Shown: positions 50,759 to 60,223, counted from the stretch's first letter. The stretch: 64,000 nt of DNA from Bacteroidaceae bacterium (GCA_017398805.1 JAFQEZ010000085.1:33947-97946), one strand, 5' to 3'. The notes: a model not told the origin generated them from the sequence alone. A program made the numbers and translations.

Positions 50759-53317
50759 TTACCCCCCCTTGAAAAGCCTCCATATTCCTTTGGGAATCTT
50801 TTTTTCGCAAACAGCAAGACTAAGCTTTGCAACATCATGTCCTTGCTCGGCAGCCTTACGATACCATTTAGCAGCCTCTTCGTATGATTGAGCAACACCG
50901 TTACCATTATAATAGCAGTTACCCAAGGAGTTCTGAGCATCAACGTTCCCTTGTTCGGCAGCCTTACGATACCATTTTGCAGCCTCGAAATATGACTGAG
51001 ATACGCCGTTACCTTTATAATAGCAGTCACCCAGATTGCACTGTGCCACTGCAAATCCCTGTTCGGTGGCCTTACGATACCATTTCACAGCCTCTTCGTA
51101 TGATTGAGCAACACCGTTACCATTATAATAGCAAGTACCCAGATTGCACTGCGCCACTGCATATCCTCGTTCGGCAGCCTTACGATACCATTTTGCAGCC
51201 TCAACGTATGATTGAGCAACACCGTTACCATTATAATAGCAGTCACCCAAGGAGTTCTGAGCACCAACGTCCCCTTGTTCGGCGGCCTTACGATACCATT
51301 TCACAGCCTCTTCGTATGATTGAGCAACACCGTTACCCTCTTCATAACAAAAACCCAGATTGCACTGTGCCACTGCATATCCCTGTTCGGTGGCCTTACG
51401 ATACCATTTCACAGCCTCTTCATATGATTGAGCAACACCGTTACCATTATAATACCAGTCACCCAAGGAGTTCTGAGCATCAACGTCCCCTTGTTCGGCA
51501 GCCTTACGATACCATTTCACAGCCTCTTCGTATGATTGAGCAACACCGTTACCATTATAATAACAAAAACCTAGATTGCGCTGCGCCACTGCATCTCCCT
51601 GTTCGGCAGCCTTACGATACCATTTGGTTGCTTCTTCAAAAGCCTCAACTCTATAATAGCAACACCCCAGATTGAACTGTGCATTAATGTCCCCTTGTTC
51701 GGCAGCCTTACGAAACCATTTTGCAGCCTCGAAATATGACTGAGATACACCTTTACCTTTATAATAGCAGTGACCCAAACTCTTCTGTGCATAAGTATCT
51801 CCTTGTTTTGCAGCCTTCAGCAACCATTTGGTTGCTTCTTCAAAAGCCTCAACTCTATAATAGCAACACCCCAGATTGAACTGTGCATTAACGTCCCCTT
51901 GTTCGGCAGCCTTACGATACCATTTTGCAGCCTCAACGTATGACTGAGATACACCGTTACCATTATAATAGCAGTGACCTAATTTATTCTGAGCATCAAC
52001 GTCCCCTTGTTCAGCGGCCTTACGATACCATTCTATAGCATCTTTATAAGATATGTCCTTCCCTTTGCGACCATAAAAATACTCTTCTCCAATTGCAAAA
52101 CAACGTTTTGCATCAAAGCCAGAACTTTGCCTTTCAGCCCTGCGCTTTGCCTCCTCTGCAGCCCTGCGCTTTTCCTCCTCTGCAGCCCTGCGCTTTGCCT
52201 CTTCTGCAGCCCTACGTTTTGCCTCTTCCTCAGCCCTGCGCTTTGCCTCCTCCGCAGCCCTACGTTTTGCCTCTTCCTCAGACCTGCGCTTTGCCTCTTC
52301 CTCAGACCTGCGCTTTGCCTCTTCCTCAGCCTTACGCTTTGCCTCCTCTGCAGCCCTACGTTTTGCCTCTTCCTCAGCCCTGCGCTTTGCCTCTTTCTCA
52401 GCCAAGCTTTCGAACGTTATTATATTGTCAATATAGAATTTGTATTTATTGATATCTTCTGTATTCTTATGTGATATCGCAACAGACATTGCTTGGACTA
52501 CCTCTCCAAGCAATGTGCTGCATGACTCAGGGATAATGGAATTGAAACTGACACTTGCCACTTCTGGGCCATCACTGTTGTACAGTTCAATAGCATTGAG
52601 AAGTATACAATTATCCTCGTTATTCTCGCTGAATACCCCAAGTCTTTCAATTGCCTCAAATGATTTTTCGCCTTTACCGATTTTATGATAAGCGATAGCC
52701 ACCCAATATGTCTTCCAATACTTGTCTATAATATCACATTCGTACTCCCTTATAAGTTCTTCGGGCTTAATGGCAGCCAGGACCATATAATACAGGAACT
52801 GAACTTTTTCAACATCATAATTTTCTGCGAGTGTCTTCAAACGCAATAAAAAAGAACCTAACTTCTTTATGTCATTATTTTTCACTTGTCTCTCGCAATG
52901 GTCCAGCACTATTGTGGCATTTGCACTCAACACTCTGTTTCTGTGATTTGATGCTTTACGGAACTGCTCAATGAACCGCCCAGCCTTTTCATCGCTCAAT
53001 CCAAGTTCCAATTGTTTGTTTCTCAGCAGATTTCTTTCTTCTGCTGTCAGAATTCCATCCTCAAACACATCTTTGCAAAACTGTGCAAATTGTTCTTCCG
53101 CCTCCCTTTTCAGTTCTTCTGCAGTCTTTTGTCTTTCTACAATATTGTTCGTTACATTAGATACGTTATTGACCTGATGATGGAACTGGAGATCTTTTAT
53201 TGCATTCCCGTCGCCAATATTGATTTGTGCATCCACTTGCCGATTCTCCACAAGTTTTGCACCACATATATGGCAGAACTTGCCACTACGTTCTTCTTTA
53301 CATTCTGGACAGTACAT
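50759..53317 (-). CDS. Zinc-ribbon Sel1-repeat protein, cytoplasmic
   Basis: An 852-residue protein. It has an N-terminal zinc ribbon (CPECKEERSGKFCHICG, residues 3-19), the same INIGDGNAIKDLQFHHQVNN and VFEDGILTAEE segments as the 575-residue paralogue at 43748, a long Arg/Ala/Glu coiled coil (KRRAAEEAKRRAEEEAKRR; about residues 310-400), then about twelve Sel1 repeats of 36 residues (GDVDAQNSLGNCYYNGNGV type; two shortened). It has no signal peptide or membrane anchor. It is the first gene of the cluster. The Sel1 units are very similar in DNA, so the copy number can change. Confidence 0.88.
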   Translation of the reverse strand: MYCPECKEERSGKFCHICGAKLVENRQVDAQINIGDGNAIKDLQFHHQVNNVSNVTNNIVERQKTAEELKREAEEQFAQFCKDVFEDGILTAEERNLLRNKQLELGLSDEKAGRFIEQFRKASNHRNRVLSANATIVLDHCERQVKNNDIKKLGSFLLRLKTLAENYDVEKVQFLYYMVLAAIKPEELIREYECDIIDKYWKTYWVAIAYHKIGKGEKSFEAIERLGVFSENNEDNCILLNAIELYNSDGPEVASVSFNSIIPESCSTLLGEVVQAMSVAISHKNTEDINKYKFYIDNIITFESLAEKEAKRRAEEEAKRRAAEEAKRKAEEEAKRRSEEEAKRRSEEEAKRRAAEEAKRRAEEEAKRRAAEEAKRRAAEEEKRRAAEEAKRRAERQSSGFDAKRCFAIGEEYFYGRKGKDISYKDAIEWYRKAAEQGDVDAQNKLGHCYYNGNGVSQSYVEAAKWYRKAAEQGDVNAQFNLGCCYYRVEAFEEATKWLLKAAKQGDTYAQKSLGHCYYKGKGVSQSYFEAAKWFRKAAEQGDINAQFNLGCCYYRVEAFEEATKWYRKAAEQGDAVAQRNLGFCYYNGNGVAQSYEEAVKWYRKAAEQGDVDAQNSLGDWYYNGNGVAQSYEEAVKWYRKATEQGYAVAQCNLGFCYEEGNGVAQSYEEAVKWYRKAAEQGDVGAQNSLGDCYYNGNGVAQSYVEAAKWYRKAAERGYAVAQCNLGTCYYNGNGVAQSYEEAVKWYRKATEQGFAVAQCNLGDCYYKGNGVSQSYFEAAKWYRKAAEQGNVDAQNSLGNCYYNGNGVAQSYEEAAKWYRKAAEQGHDVAKLSLAVCEKKIPKGIWRLFKGG

Positions 53318-53427
53318 GATATTTTATCTGTATTATAAAGATTTTTTGCACTCAGTTATATTTTTTCATATATCAGCATTTTCCACAGACTTCACAAGCA
53401 TTCACATATACATACCTATGAAAACAA

Positions 53428-53970
53428 TCATTCAACCATCCCCAGTTTCTTGGCGAATTCCCAGATGACCATTCCTGCTGTTACCGAGACATTGAGCGAA
53501 TGTTTTGTGCCGAACTGAGGTATCTCAATAGCGCCTTCCGAAGCATCCACTACCGCCTGCTGCACACCCTTCACCTCGTTTCCGAGTACCACTGCATAAC
53601 GTTCACCCGGTTCAGTAGGGAAAGATTGCAAAGGTATACTGCCCCGGCACTGTTCGATTGAATAGACCCTGTAACCTTCGCTACGCAGGGCATCCACCGC
53701 ATCCATTGTGGATTCATAGTATTGCCACCCGACAACGTCCTCGGCGCCGAGCGCTGTCTTGTGGATTTCGGCACTGGGCGGTGTGGCGGTTATGCCGCAC
53801 AGCATTATGCGTTCCACACGGAAAGCATCGCCTGTACGGAACACAGAACCTACATTATGCAGGCTGCGCACATTATCGAGAACCACCACAAGAGGGAGTT
53901 TCCCGGCAGCACGGAACGCATCGGCATCGATGCGCCCCATCTCCGTTACCAGTTTCTTCTTGTTTGTCAT
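53428..53970 (-). CDS. TrmH/SpoU-family RNA 2'-O-methyltransferase
   Basis: From the ATG at 53970 the protein has 180 residues, overlapping the stop of the upstream gene by 4 bases (ATGA). SPOUT motifs are present: VVVLDNVRSLHNVGSVFRTGDAF (motif 1), YAVVLGNEVKGV (motif 2) and IPQFGTKHSLNVSVTAGMVIWE (motif 3, knot). It methylates a ribose in tRNA or rRNA; the exact position is not determinable. The N-terminal RNA-binding extension of some family members is absent. Confidence 0.92.
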   Translation of the reverse strand: MTNKKKLVTEMGRIDADAFRAAGKLPLVVVLDNVRSLHNVGSVFRTGDAFRVERIMLCGITATPPSAEIHKTALGAEDVVGWQYYESTMDAVDALRSEGYRVYSIEQCRGSIPLQSFPTEPGERYAVVLGNEVKGVQQAVVDASEGAIEIPQFGTKHSLNVSVTAGMVIWEFAKKLGMVE

Positions 53971-55454
53971 ACGAACCTGCTCCAATCGGTATTGCGCATA
54001 TCACCCTCACGCTCGAATGTCGCATGCATGCCCAATGCAGCTGCAACATTGTGCGACACATGACCGCACTTCGCTATCTTCAGGTAATCCCAAAGCAGAT
54101 TGCGGTAATCGGGATGAGCACAGTTCTCGATAAGCAGACGGGCGCGTTCGTCAGGAGATTTGCCGCGCAGGTCGGCAACACCCCACTCTGTAACCACAAC
54201 GCGCACATCGTGTTCGGTGTGGTCGGCATGCGTCACCATAGGAACGATAGAACTTATCATGCCGCCCTTCTGTGTCGAAGGACAGGTGAAGATTGAAACG
54301 AAAGCGTTGCGTGCGAAGTCGCCGGAGCCACCGATACCGTTCATAAGACGTGTTCCGCAGATGTGCGATGAGTTGACGCAGCCGTAGAGGTCGACCTCAA
54401 TAGCCGTGTTCATGGCAATTATTCCAAGACGACGTATAATCTCGGGGTGGTTGGAGATTTCCGATGGGCGCAGGATTAGCCTGTCGCGGAAGAAATCAAG
54501 ATTGTCATATACATGCTGCAGGCACTCCTGACTGAGCGAGAGCGAGCATGTACTGCCGGCCTTCACACGGCCAAGTTCCATAAGTTTGATTACGGAATCC
54601 TGGAGCACCTCGGAATAGAGGTCAAGCGGCGGAATGCCGTTACACTCCTCAAGGCCTTTTAGCACAGCATTCGCAACGTTGCCGATACCGCTCTGTATCG
54701 GGAGTCCTTCGGCAGGGATTATACCGCGCTTCATGTCACGCGCAATGAAATCGACAACATTCTCACCTATCTTGCGTGTTACAGGGTCAAGTTCCTTGAA
54801 GATGACCTGCTCGTTTGGCAGACAAACCTCAACGATACCCACAACCTTCTTCGGGTCGACCTGCACATATGGCTTGCCTACTCTGTCCGACGCCTTGAAT
54901 ATGGGTATCTCCTTGCGATAAGGCGGGTCAAGGGGCTCATAAACGTCGTGCAACCCCATGGTATGGTGGAAACTATTTCGCTCGATTATTATTATGTCGG
55001 CAAGATTTGCCACCGTCTGACCGATTCCGCCTGCAGTGGTAAGGTAAACCTTGCCGTCAGGAGTTATGTCGATAGCCTCAAGGATTGCCACATTCACCTT
55101 GCCCATATAACCGTAGCGCAGGTCCTGCGCCATGAGCGAGAGATGCAGATCGCAGTATTTCATCTGCTTGGCATTGATTCCGTTGCGCACAGTGGGGTTA
55201 GAGATAAAGGGGGCACGGAAACGGATTGCATCGGCACGTGTGAGCACACCGTCAATGGCATCACCTGTAGATGCACCTGAATAGAGGTCTATCTTGAACG
55301 GCCTGCCTGCAGCATGTTCCTCTTCGGCAATCTTTGCAACCTCGGGCAGAACTGTCTTTGGTGTTCCGGAAAGGGTAAAACCGCTTATTCCTACACCATA
55401 ACCGTCTTTAATGTAGCAAGCAGCCTCCTGGGCTGTAATAATCGGGTAGTTCAT
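53967..55454 (-). CDS. Acetyl-CoA hydrolase/CoA-transferase family protein
   Basis: A 495-residue enzyme with the family marks VGISGFTLSGTPKTVLPEV, LYSGASTGDAIDGVL, TTAGGIGQTVANLAD, the catalytic-Glu region LDLYSEVLQDSVIKLMELG, and GIGGSGDFARNAFVSIF. This family includes acetyl-CoA hydrolase, succinyl-CoA:acetate and propionyl-CoA:succinate CoA-transferase. In fermenting Bacteroidales a CoA-transferase in succinate/propionate or acetate production is the likely role, but the substrate is not readable. It is coupled to the methyltransferase gene. Confidence 0.9.
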   Translation of the reverse strand: MNYPIITAQEAACYIKDGYGVGISGFTLSGTPKTVLPEVAKIAEEEHAAGRPFKIDLYSGASTGDAIDGVLTRADAIRFRAPFISNPTVRNGINAKQMKYCDLHLSLMAQDLRYGYMGKVNVAILEAIDITPDGKVYLTTAGGIGQTVANLADIIIIERNSFHHTMGLHDVYEPLDPPYRKEIPIFKASDRVGKPYVQVDPKKVVGIVEVCLPNEQVIFKELDPVTRKIGENVVDFIARDMKRGIIPAEGLPIQSGIGNVANAVLKGLEECNGIPPLDLYSEVLQDSVIKLMELGRVKAGSTCSLSLSQECLQHVYDNLDFFRDRLILRPSEISNHPEIIRRLGIIAMNTAIEVDLYGCVNSSHICGTRLMNGIGGSGDFARNAFVSIFTCPSTQKGGMISSIVPMVTHADHTEHDVRVVVTEWGVADLRGKSPDERARLLIENCAHPDYRNLLWDYLKIAKCGHVSHNVAAALGMHATFEREGDMRNTDWSRFV

Positions 55455-55496
55455 ATGTTTTTCTTTTAATGTCTGTATCTTGTGGGGAATAACGCA

Positions 55497-55856
55497 TCAA
55501 TATTTTCTATTGAATATCTCGGAATATATGAATGCACGCTTGGCATCGGACTTGTTGCTGAAACGGACCAGTCGCTCACCGGCGGCCTTCTCCTCCTGCG
55601 GCTGTTCCTTCTGTTGCACGACTGTTCTTGGGCGATCCGTATCAACACGCTTATGTGCCACAGGTTTATGTTTGGCCCGATTATTCTCACGCACTACGGG
55701 TTCTTCGACCACGGTGTTGAATACATCTATGGTCGGGAACACCTCACCGGTAATCGGCTTTACATCGACACCGGCATCATCCGAGGTAAAACTCTTTACC
55801 ACACTGTATACCGAATATACAAATGCCGCAATGACAATAAAAAACAGACCTTCCAT
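55497..55856 (-). CDS. Small membrane-anchored protein of unknown function
   Basis: A 119-residue protein with one N-terminal transmembrane segment (EGLFFIVIAAFVYSVYSVVK), a variable middle rich in charged residues (QQKEQPQEEKAAGER), and a conserved-looking C terminus (SDAKRAFIYSEIFNRKY). No family was recognised. It lies 42 bases upstream of the CoA-transferase gene and 3 bases after the thioesterase gene, all leftward, so the four genes are probably one operon. Confidence 0.7.
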   Translation of the reverse strand: MEGLFFIVIAAFVYSVYSVVKSFTSDDAGVDVKPITGEVFPTIDVFNTVVEEPVVRENNRAKHKPVAHKRVDTDRPRTVVQQKEQPQEEKAAGERLVRFSNKSDAKRAFIYSEIFNRKY

Positions 55857-55859
55857 AAT

Positions 55860-56291
55860 TTATCCTATTTCTGATTTATTGAGTGACTTATTAAAATAAC
55901 CACTGAACATCTCGTCGAAAAGTTCACCGCGTGTAAGACGGCCATCCTTGAGGCAGATGACCTCGACTTCGCCTTTTGTAGAGAGCTTCTCGTCGGCAAG
56001 ATTATATATATCCTGCAGAATGACCAGCTTAGCACCTTTGCGCACCATGTTTATGCGCACTGCAAACCTGTCACTGCCACGCAAAGGGCGTTTGTACTCG
56101 ATGGTTATCTTTGAGACCATAAGGTCGATGCCTTTCTCATGCAACTCACCGAAACTCACACCCAAGGACTCCAGAAACTCATGACGCGCATGCTCCATGT
56201 AGTGCTGGTAGTTCGCATTGTTCACCACGCCCTGAATGTCGCACTCATAGTCGCGAACCTTCATTTCAAACTCAAAGCTATACTTCTCCAT
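55860..56291 (-). CDS. Acyl-CoA thioesterase, 4-hydroxybenzoyl-CoA/YbgC type
   Basis: From the ATG at 56291 the protein has 143 residues with the hot-dog fold signature VRDYECDIQGVVNNANYQHYMEHARHEFL, where the Asp of the DxxGVVNN motif is catalytic, and VSKITIEYKRPLRGSDRFAV. Such enzymes hydrolyse short or medium acyl-CoAs, or maintain envelope lipids with Tol-Pal in proteobacteria. The substrate is unknown here. Its upstream region holds the 82-bp tandem repeat. Confidence 0.88.
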   Translation of the reverse strand: MEKYSFEFEMKVRDYECDIQGVVNNANYQHYMEHARHEFLESLGVSFGELHEKGIDLMVSKITIEYKRPLRGSDRFAVRINMVRKGAKLVILQDIYNLADEKLSTKGEVEVICLKDGRLTRGELFDEMFSGYFNKSLNKSEIG

Positions 56292-56318
56292 AAGATATCC
56301 ATTATCCAAACATGACCC

Positions 56319-56492
56319 AATATACAACAAACGAGCGAGAATAGTCAAGCTTGCTTGTGTGTTTTCGCAGCGAGTGCAGTATATATTCTCTGGAACAGCA
56401 AATATACAACAAACGAGCGAGAATAATCAAGCTTGCTTGATATTTTCACAGCGAGTGCAGTATATATTCGCTGTTAACAGCAAATATACAAC
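56319..56492. repeat. Two tandem copies of an 82-bp intergenic repeat
   Basis: Units begin AATATACAAC at 56319 and 56401, and the first 10 bases of a third appear at 56483. Each has ACGAGCGAGAAT, the palindrome CAAGCTTGCTTG and GCAGCGAGTGCAG or CAGCGAGTGCAG. This core matches the 85-bp array at 30651, so both belong to one dispersed family. It lies in the divergent region between the thioesterase gene and mfd; the remainder of the gap 56292-56607 holds the mfd promoter. Confidence 0.85.
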
Positions 56493-56585
56493 AATATATT
56501 TATTAAAAAACTTTTTAATGAAATTTATACTTTACCGATGGATTATCATTTTTCGGTTTCCTTTCCTACTTAAGGAACTTTTTGC

Positions 56586-56593
56586 TAACTTCG
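56586..56593 (+). promoter_or_regulatory. Candidate -7 element of mfd
   Basis: TAACTTCG, one mismatch from TAnnTTTG, sits 15 bases before the mfd ATG. Transcription would begin about 8 bases before the start codon, giving a very short leader. No good -33 element was seen. Confidence 0.35.
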
Positions 56594-56607
56594 CAAGGCA
56601 TTTCAAT

Positions 56608-59600
56608 ATGGAACCGAAAGAGATACAGCAGATATATTCGCAGCATCCCGGCGTGGAAGCCTTGATGCAGTTGCGCGAAGAGGGAGGCAAAAAGCGTGCT
56701 TTCCTCGAAGGGTTATTGGGTTCAAGCGCAGCCATGATGCTATGCGGTCTTAAGCAGAGAGCACCCGAACAGACAATCCTTGCCGTGATGAACGATGCCG
56801 AGGAGGCCGGTTATTTCTATCATGACATGATGCAGATAAGCAGCGACAGCAACATTCTCTTCTTCCCCTCGTCGTTCCGCCGTGCAATGAAGTACGGGCA
56901 GGAGGACGATGCCAACCGTATTCTGCGCACCGAGGTGATGAGCCGCCTCACGGGACGCCGACGCAAAGAGGGGCTTGTGATAGTCACACATCCCGACGCA
57001 CTTGCCGAGAAGGTGGCATCGCAGAGCGACCTTGAGGAGAAGACGCTATCCATTGCCGTCGGTGACTGCATAAGCCGCGATGAGGTCGAGAAGCGACTCA
57101 CCGCACTCAAGTTCAAGGAGGTAACATACGTTTACGAGCCCGGAGAGTTTGCCGTACGAGGCAGCCTCATCGATATTTTCTCCTTTTCATCGGAGTTTCC
57201 TTACCGCATAGACTTCTTCGGAGACGAGGTTGAGAGTATAAGGACTTTCGAGGTTGAGAGCCAACTTTCGAAGGAGCGTGTGGAGGAGGCCTCCATTGTG
57301 CCAAAGATAAGCGGAAAAGAGGCTGTACCCATCACAAGCTTCCTGCCTAAGAATACGATATTGGTTACAAAAGACCTTGAGTTTGTAAAAGGCAGCATAG
57401 AAAAACTGCGAAACGAAGGTTTCACTTTGCAGGCAAGGCTCTCGGAGAGCGAACTGCCTGAGATGCCCGAACTGATGTCGGCCGTAGAGGTAGAGACATT
57501 CGCCAAGAGCGTGAAGCATTGGGAGTTGCGCAACAGCAGCACTGCCGCCACAAAGGTAAAGTTCGACACATCGCTCCAACCGCTGTTCCATAAGGACTTT
57601 GACCTTGTGAGCCGGAACTTCAAAGGATACATTGAAAAAGGGTACAGATTGTTCCTGCTCACCGACGACCTGCACCAGGCCGAGCGTCTGAAAGCGATCT
57701 TCGAGGAACGCGGCGATGAGATTCCTTTCACACCCGTTGGCCGCACGATACATGGAGGATTCTGCGACAACACATTGAAGATTGCCTTTTTCACCGACCA
57801 CCAGCTGTTCGGACGTTTCCACAATTTCCGTCTCAGGAGCGACCGTGCACGCAACGGCAAAGTGGCACTGACAATAAAGGAACTGAAAGAGTTCGGCATT
57901 GGAGACTACATTGTACACATAGACCACGGAGTGGGCAAGTTCGGCGGACTTGTGCGCATACCCAACGGGGGTGCGACACAAGAGGCAATCAAGCTCATAT
58001 ACAAGAATGATGATGTCGTCTTTGTTTCGATACACAACCTGCACAAGATTTCAAAATACAGGGGCAAGGAGGGAGAACCGCCAACAGTGAACAAACTGGG
58101 TACAGGCGCATGGGAGCGCATGAAGGAGCGCACCAAGAAGAAAATCAAGGATATCGCACGCGACCTTATCAAACTCTACTCTCAGCGCAACAAGGAGGAG
58201 GGATTCGCCTTCTCGCCCGACAGTTACCTGCAGACCGAGCTTGAGGCAAGCTTCATATATGAAGATACACCCGACCAGTTGAAAGCCACCAACGAGGTGA
58301 AGCGCGACATGGAACGCAAACGCCCCATGGACCGTCTTATCTGCGGCGATGTGGGATTCGGCAAGACCGAGGTTGCCATACGCGCAGCCTTCAAGGCCGC
58401 AACCGACGGCAAACAGGTTGCAGTGCTCGTTCCAACTACCGTGCTGGCATACCAGCACTACCTCACCTTCAAGGATCGCCTAAAGGATTTTCCCTGCAAC
58501 ATCGAGTATCTGAGCCGTGCCCGAAGTTCAACTGCCACAAAGAAAGTTCTTGAAGAGATAAAGGAGGGCAAGGTCGATATTGTTATAGGCACACACAAAC
58601 TCACCGGCAAAGAGGTGAAATTCAAAGATTTGGGACTGCTCATCATCGACGAGGAGCAGAAGTTCGGCGTCGCGGTGAAGGAGAAGTTGCGCCAGTTCAA
58701 GGTAAATGTCGACACACTTACAATGACTGCGACACCGATTCCGCGCACCCTGCAGTTCTCAATCATGGGAGCACGCGACCTTTCGATGATACAGACACCG
58801 CCGCCCAACCGCTACCCTATCCAGACCGAGATACACAACTTCGATGCCGAAGTGATAAAGGAGGCGGTCAACTTTGAACTTAGCCGCAACGGCCAGGTTT
58901 TCCTCATCACCAACCGCATATCGGGAATGGAGGAACTTGCCAACCTTATAAGGCGTCATGTACCCGATGCAAGAGTGTGCATAGGACACGGGCAGATGGA
59001 ACCTGCCCAATTGGAAAAAATCCTGTACGAGTTCATCAACCACGACCATGATGTGCTCATTGCCACATCCATTGTGGAGAACGGAATCGACATACCGAAT
59101 GTAAACACCATAATCATAAACCAGGCACAGAACTTTGGCCTGAGCGACCTGCACCAGATGCGTGGACGTGTGGGACGAGGCAAACGCAAGGCATTCTGCT
59201 ACATGCTCACTCCGCCACGCGAGAGCCTCAACACCGATGCACGCCGCCGTCTTGAGGCCATAGAAAGCTTCAGCGAACTCGGCAGCGGAATGCACATTGC
59301 CATGCAGGACCTTGACATACGCGGAGCAGGCAACCTTTTGGGTGCCGAGCAGAGCGGATTCATTGCCGACCTTGGATATGAGACATACCAGAAAATTCTT
59401 GCCGAGGCAGTACGCGAACTCAAGGACGAGGAGTTCGGCGACATCCTCACACCCGAAGAGGAGAACAGCAACGATGCAGAGCGCTTTGTAAGGGAGTGTT
59501 TCGTGGAGAGCGACCTCGAACTGCTATTCCCTGCACTTTATGTACCCGACAGCAATGAACGCATACTGCTCTACCGCGAACTGGACTCGCTCACCGAAGA

Positions 59601-59952
59601 TCGTGACATCGCAGCATTCAAGGCACGCATGAAGGACAGGTTCGGCACGATACCGCCCGAAGGCGAGGAGCTTATACGCATGGTGACCCTGCGCCGCAAG
59701 GCACAGAGCCTTGGAGTGGAAAAGATATACCTCAAGGGTGGCAGAATGAACCTTTTCCTTGTGGATACCCGTAACGAACGCTACTACACAAGCGAGACCT
59801 TCGGCCATATCATGGGTTACATCCCCACAAGCCAATTCAACTGCCGTGTGCGCGAAGGCGACGGACGCTGCATAATCACTGTTGAAAACGTGAAAAATGT
59901 AGAGACAGCACTCGCTTTCATTGAAGAGATACAACGGCACTCGTTTGCATAA
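56608..59952 (+). CDS. mfd: Transcription-repair coupling factor Mfd
   Basis: Mfd removes stalled RNA polymerase and recruits UvrA. The ATG at 56608 (MEPKEIQQIYSQHPG) gives 1114 residues; earlier in-frame starts lie in repeat sequence. Domains in order: UvrB-like (FLEGLLGSSAAM; YEPGEFAVRGSLIDIFSF), the polymerase-binding CarD-like domain (IGDYIVHIDHGVGKFGGLV, about residues 430-500), the helicase with CGDVGFGKTEVA and LLIIDEEQKFGV, TATPIPRTL, MRGRVGRGKRKAFCY, and the C-terminal TRCF domain (about 960-1114). It is single and followed by a terminator. Confidence 0.96.
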   Translation: MEPKEIQQIYSQHPGVEALMQLREEGGKKRAFLEGLLGSSAAMMLCGLKQRAPEQTILAVMNDAEEAGYFYHDMMQISSDSNILFFPSSFRRAMKYGQEDDANRILRTEVMSRLTGRRRKEGLVIVTHPDALAEKVASQSDLEEKTLSIAVGDCISRDEVEKRLTALKFKEVTYVYEPGEFAVRGSLIDIFSFSSEFPYRIDFFGDEVESIRTFEVESQLSKERVEEASIVPKISGKEAVPITSFLPKNTILVTKDLEFVKGSIEKLRNEGFTLQARLSESELPEMPELMSAVEVETFAKSVKHWELRNSSTAATKVKFDTSLQPLFHKDFDLVSRNFKGYIEKGYRLFLLTDDLHQAERLKAIFEERGDEIPFTPVGRTIHGGFCDNTLKIAFFTDHQLFGRFHNFRLRSDRARNGKVALTIKELKEFGIGDYIVHIDHGVGKFGGLVRIPNGGATQEAIKLIYKNDDVVFVSIHNLHKISKYRGKEGEPPTVNKLGTGAWERMKERTKKKIKDIARDLIKLYSQRNKEEGFAFSPDSYLQTELEASFIYEDTPDQLKATNEVKRDMERKRPMDRLICGDVGFGKTEVAIRAAFKAATDGKQVAVLVPTTVLAYQHYLTFKDRLKDFPCNIEYLSRARSSTATKKVLEEIKEGKVDIVIGTHKLTGKEVKFKDLGLLIIDEEQKFGVAVKEKLRQFKVNVDTLTMTATPIPRTLQFSIMGARDLSMIQTPPPNRYPIQTEIHNFDAEVIKEAVNFELSRNGQVFLITNRISGMEELANLIRRHVPDARVCIGHGQMEPAQLEKILYEFINHDHDVLIATSIVENGIDIPNVNTIIINQAQNFGLSDLHQMRGRVGRGKRKAFCYMLTPPRESLNTDARRRLEAIESFSELGSGMHIAMQDLDIRGAGNLLGAEQSGFIADLGYETYQKILAEAVRELKDEEFGDILTPEEENSNDAERFVRECFVESDLELLFPALYVPDSNERILLYRELDSLTEDRDIAAFKARMKDRFGTIPPEGEELIRMVTLRRKAQSLGVEKIYLKGGRMNLFLVDTRNERYYTSETFGHIMGYIPTSQFNCRVREGDGRCIITVENVKNVETALAFIEEIQRHSFA

Positions 59953-59972
59953 TAAAAAGCCAAACTAACCAT

Positions 59973-60009
59973 AAACCGGGGTTGCAAAACGTTGCAAATC
60001 CCGGTTTTT
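59973..60009 (+). terminator. Terminator after mfd
   Basis: AAACCGGG and CCCGGTTT form the outer stem and TTGCAA/TTGCAA the inner stem, followed by TTTTTA. It lies 20 bases after the mfd stop. Confidence 0.8.
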
Positions 60010-60192
60010 ATTGCTATTTGCAGTTATGCAACGGCACACCGGAAGAACATAACGGAAGTCACAATACATTTGCATCAGAAACGGACACCCAAGAGAGGCA
60101 GAGCCGAGAGCATGTAAATGAATGCTACAAAGCCATAGACGGGTATATTGTCAATAATCAGAGGATTACCACCTTAAAAAGCGACAAAGATG

Positions 60193-60223
60193 TTTGAAAC
60201 ATTAGAAACAGTATTTATTTTTG
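60193..60223 (+). promoter_or_regulatory. Promoter of the giant Sel1 gene
   Basis: TTTG (60193-60196), a 19-base spacer and TATTTTTG (60216-60223) match the full Bacteroidota promoter consensus. The start of transcription would be about 60230, ahead of a small ORF and the gene at 60378. The rest of the gap from the mfd terminator to here shows nothing further. Confidence 0.65.

Noticed and set aside
43748-53317. Assigning the zinc-ribbon cluster to a named anti-phage system
   Set aside because: No nuclease, reverse transcriptase, NTPase or gasdermin-like gene was recognised; naming a system would be invention.
56359-56607. N-terminal extension of Mfd from the first in-frame start
   Set aside because: The extra codons lie in the 82-bp repeat and A/T-rich control region; the family start is at 56608.
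57187-58044. 285-codon antisense frame inside mfd
   Set aside because: The plus strand shows uninterrupted Mfd motifs; the antisense frame is a by-product of codon bias.
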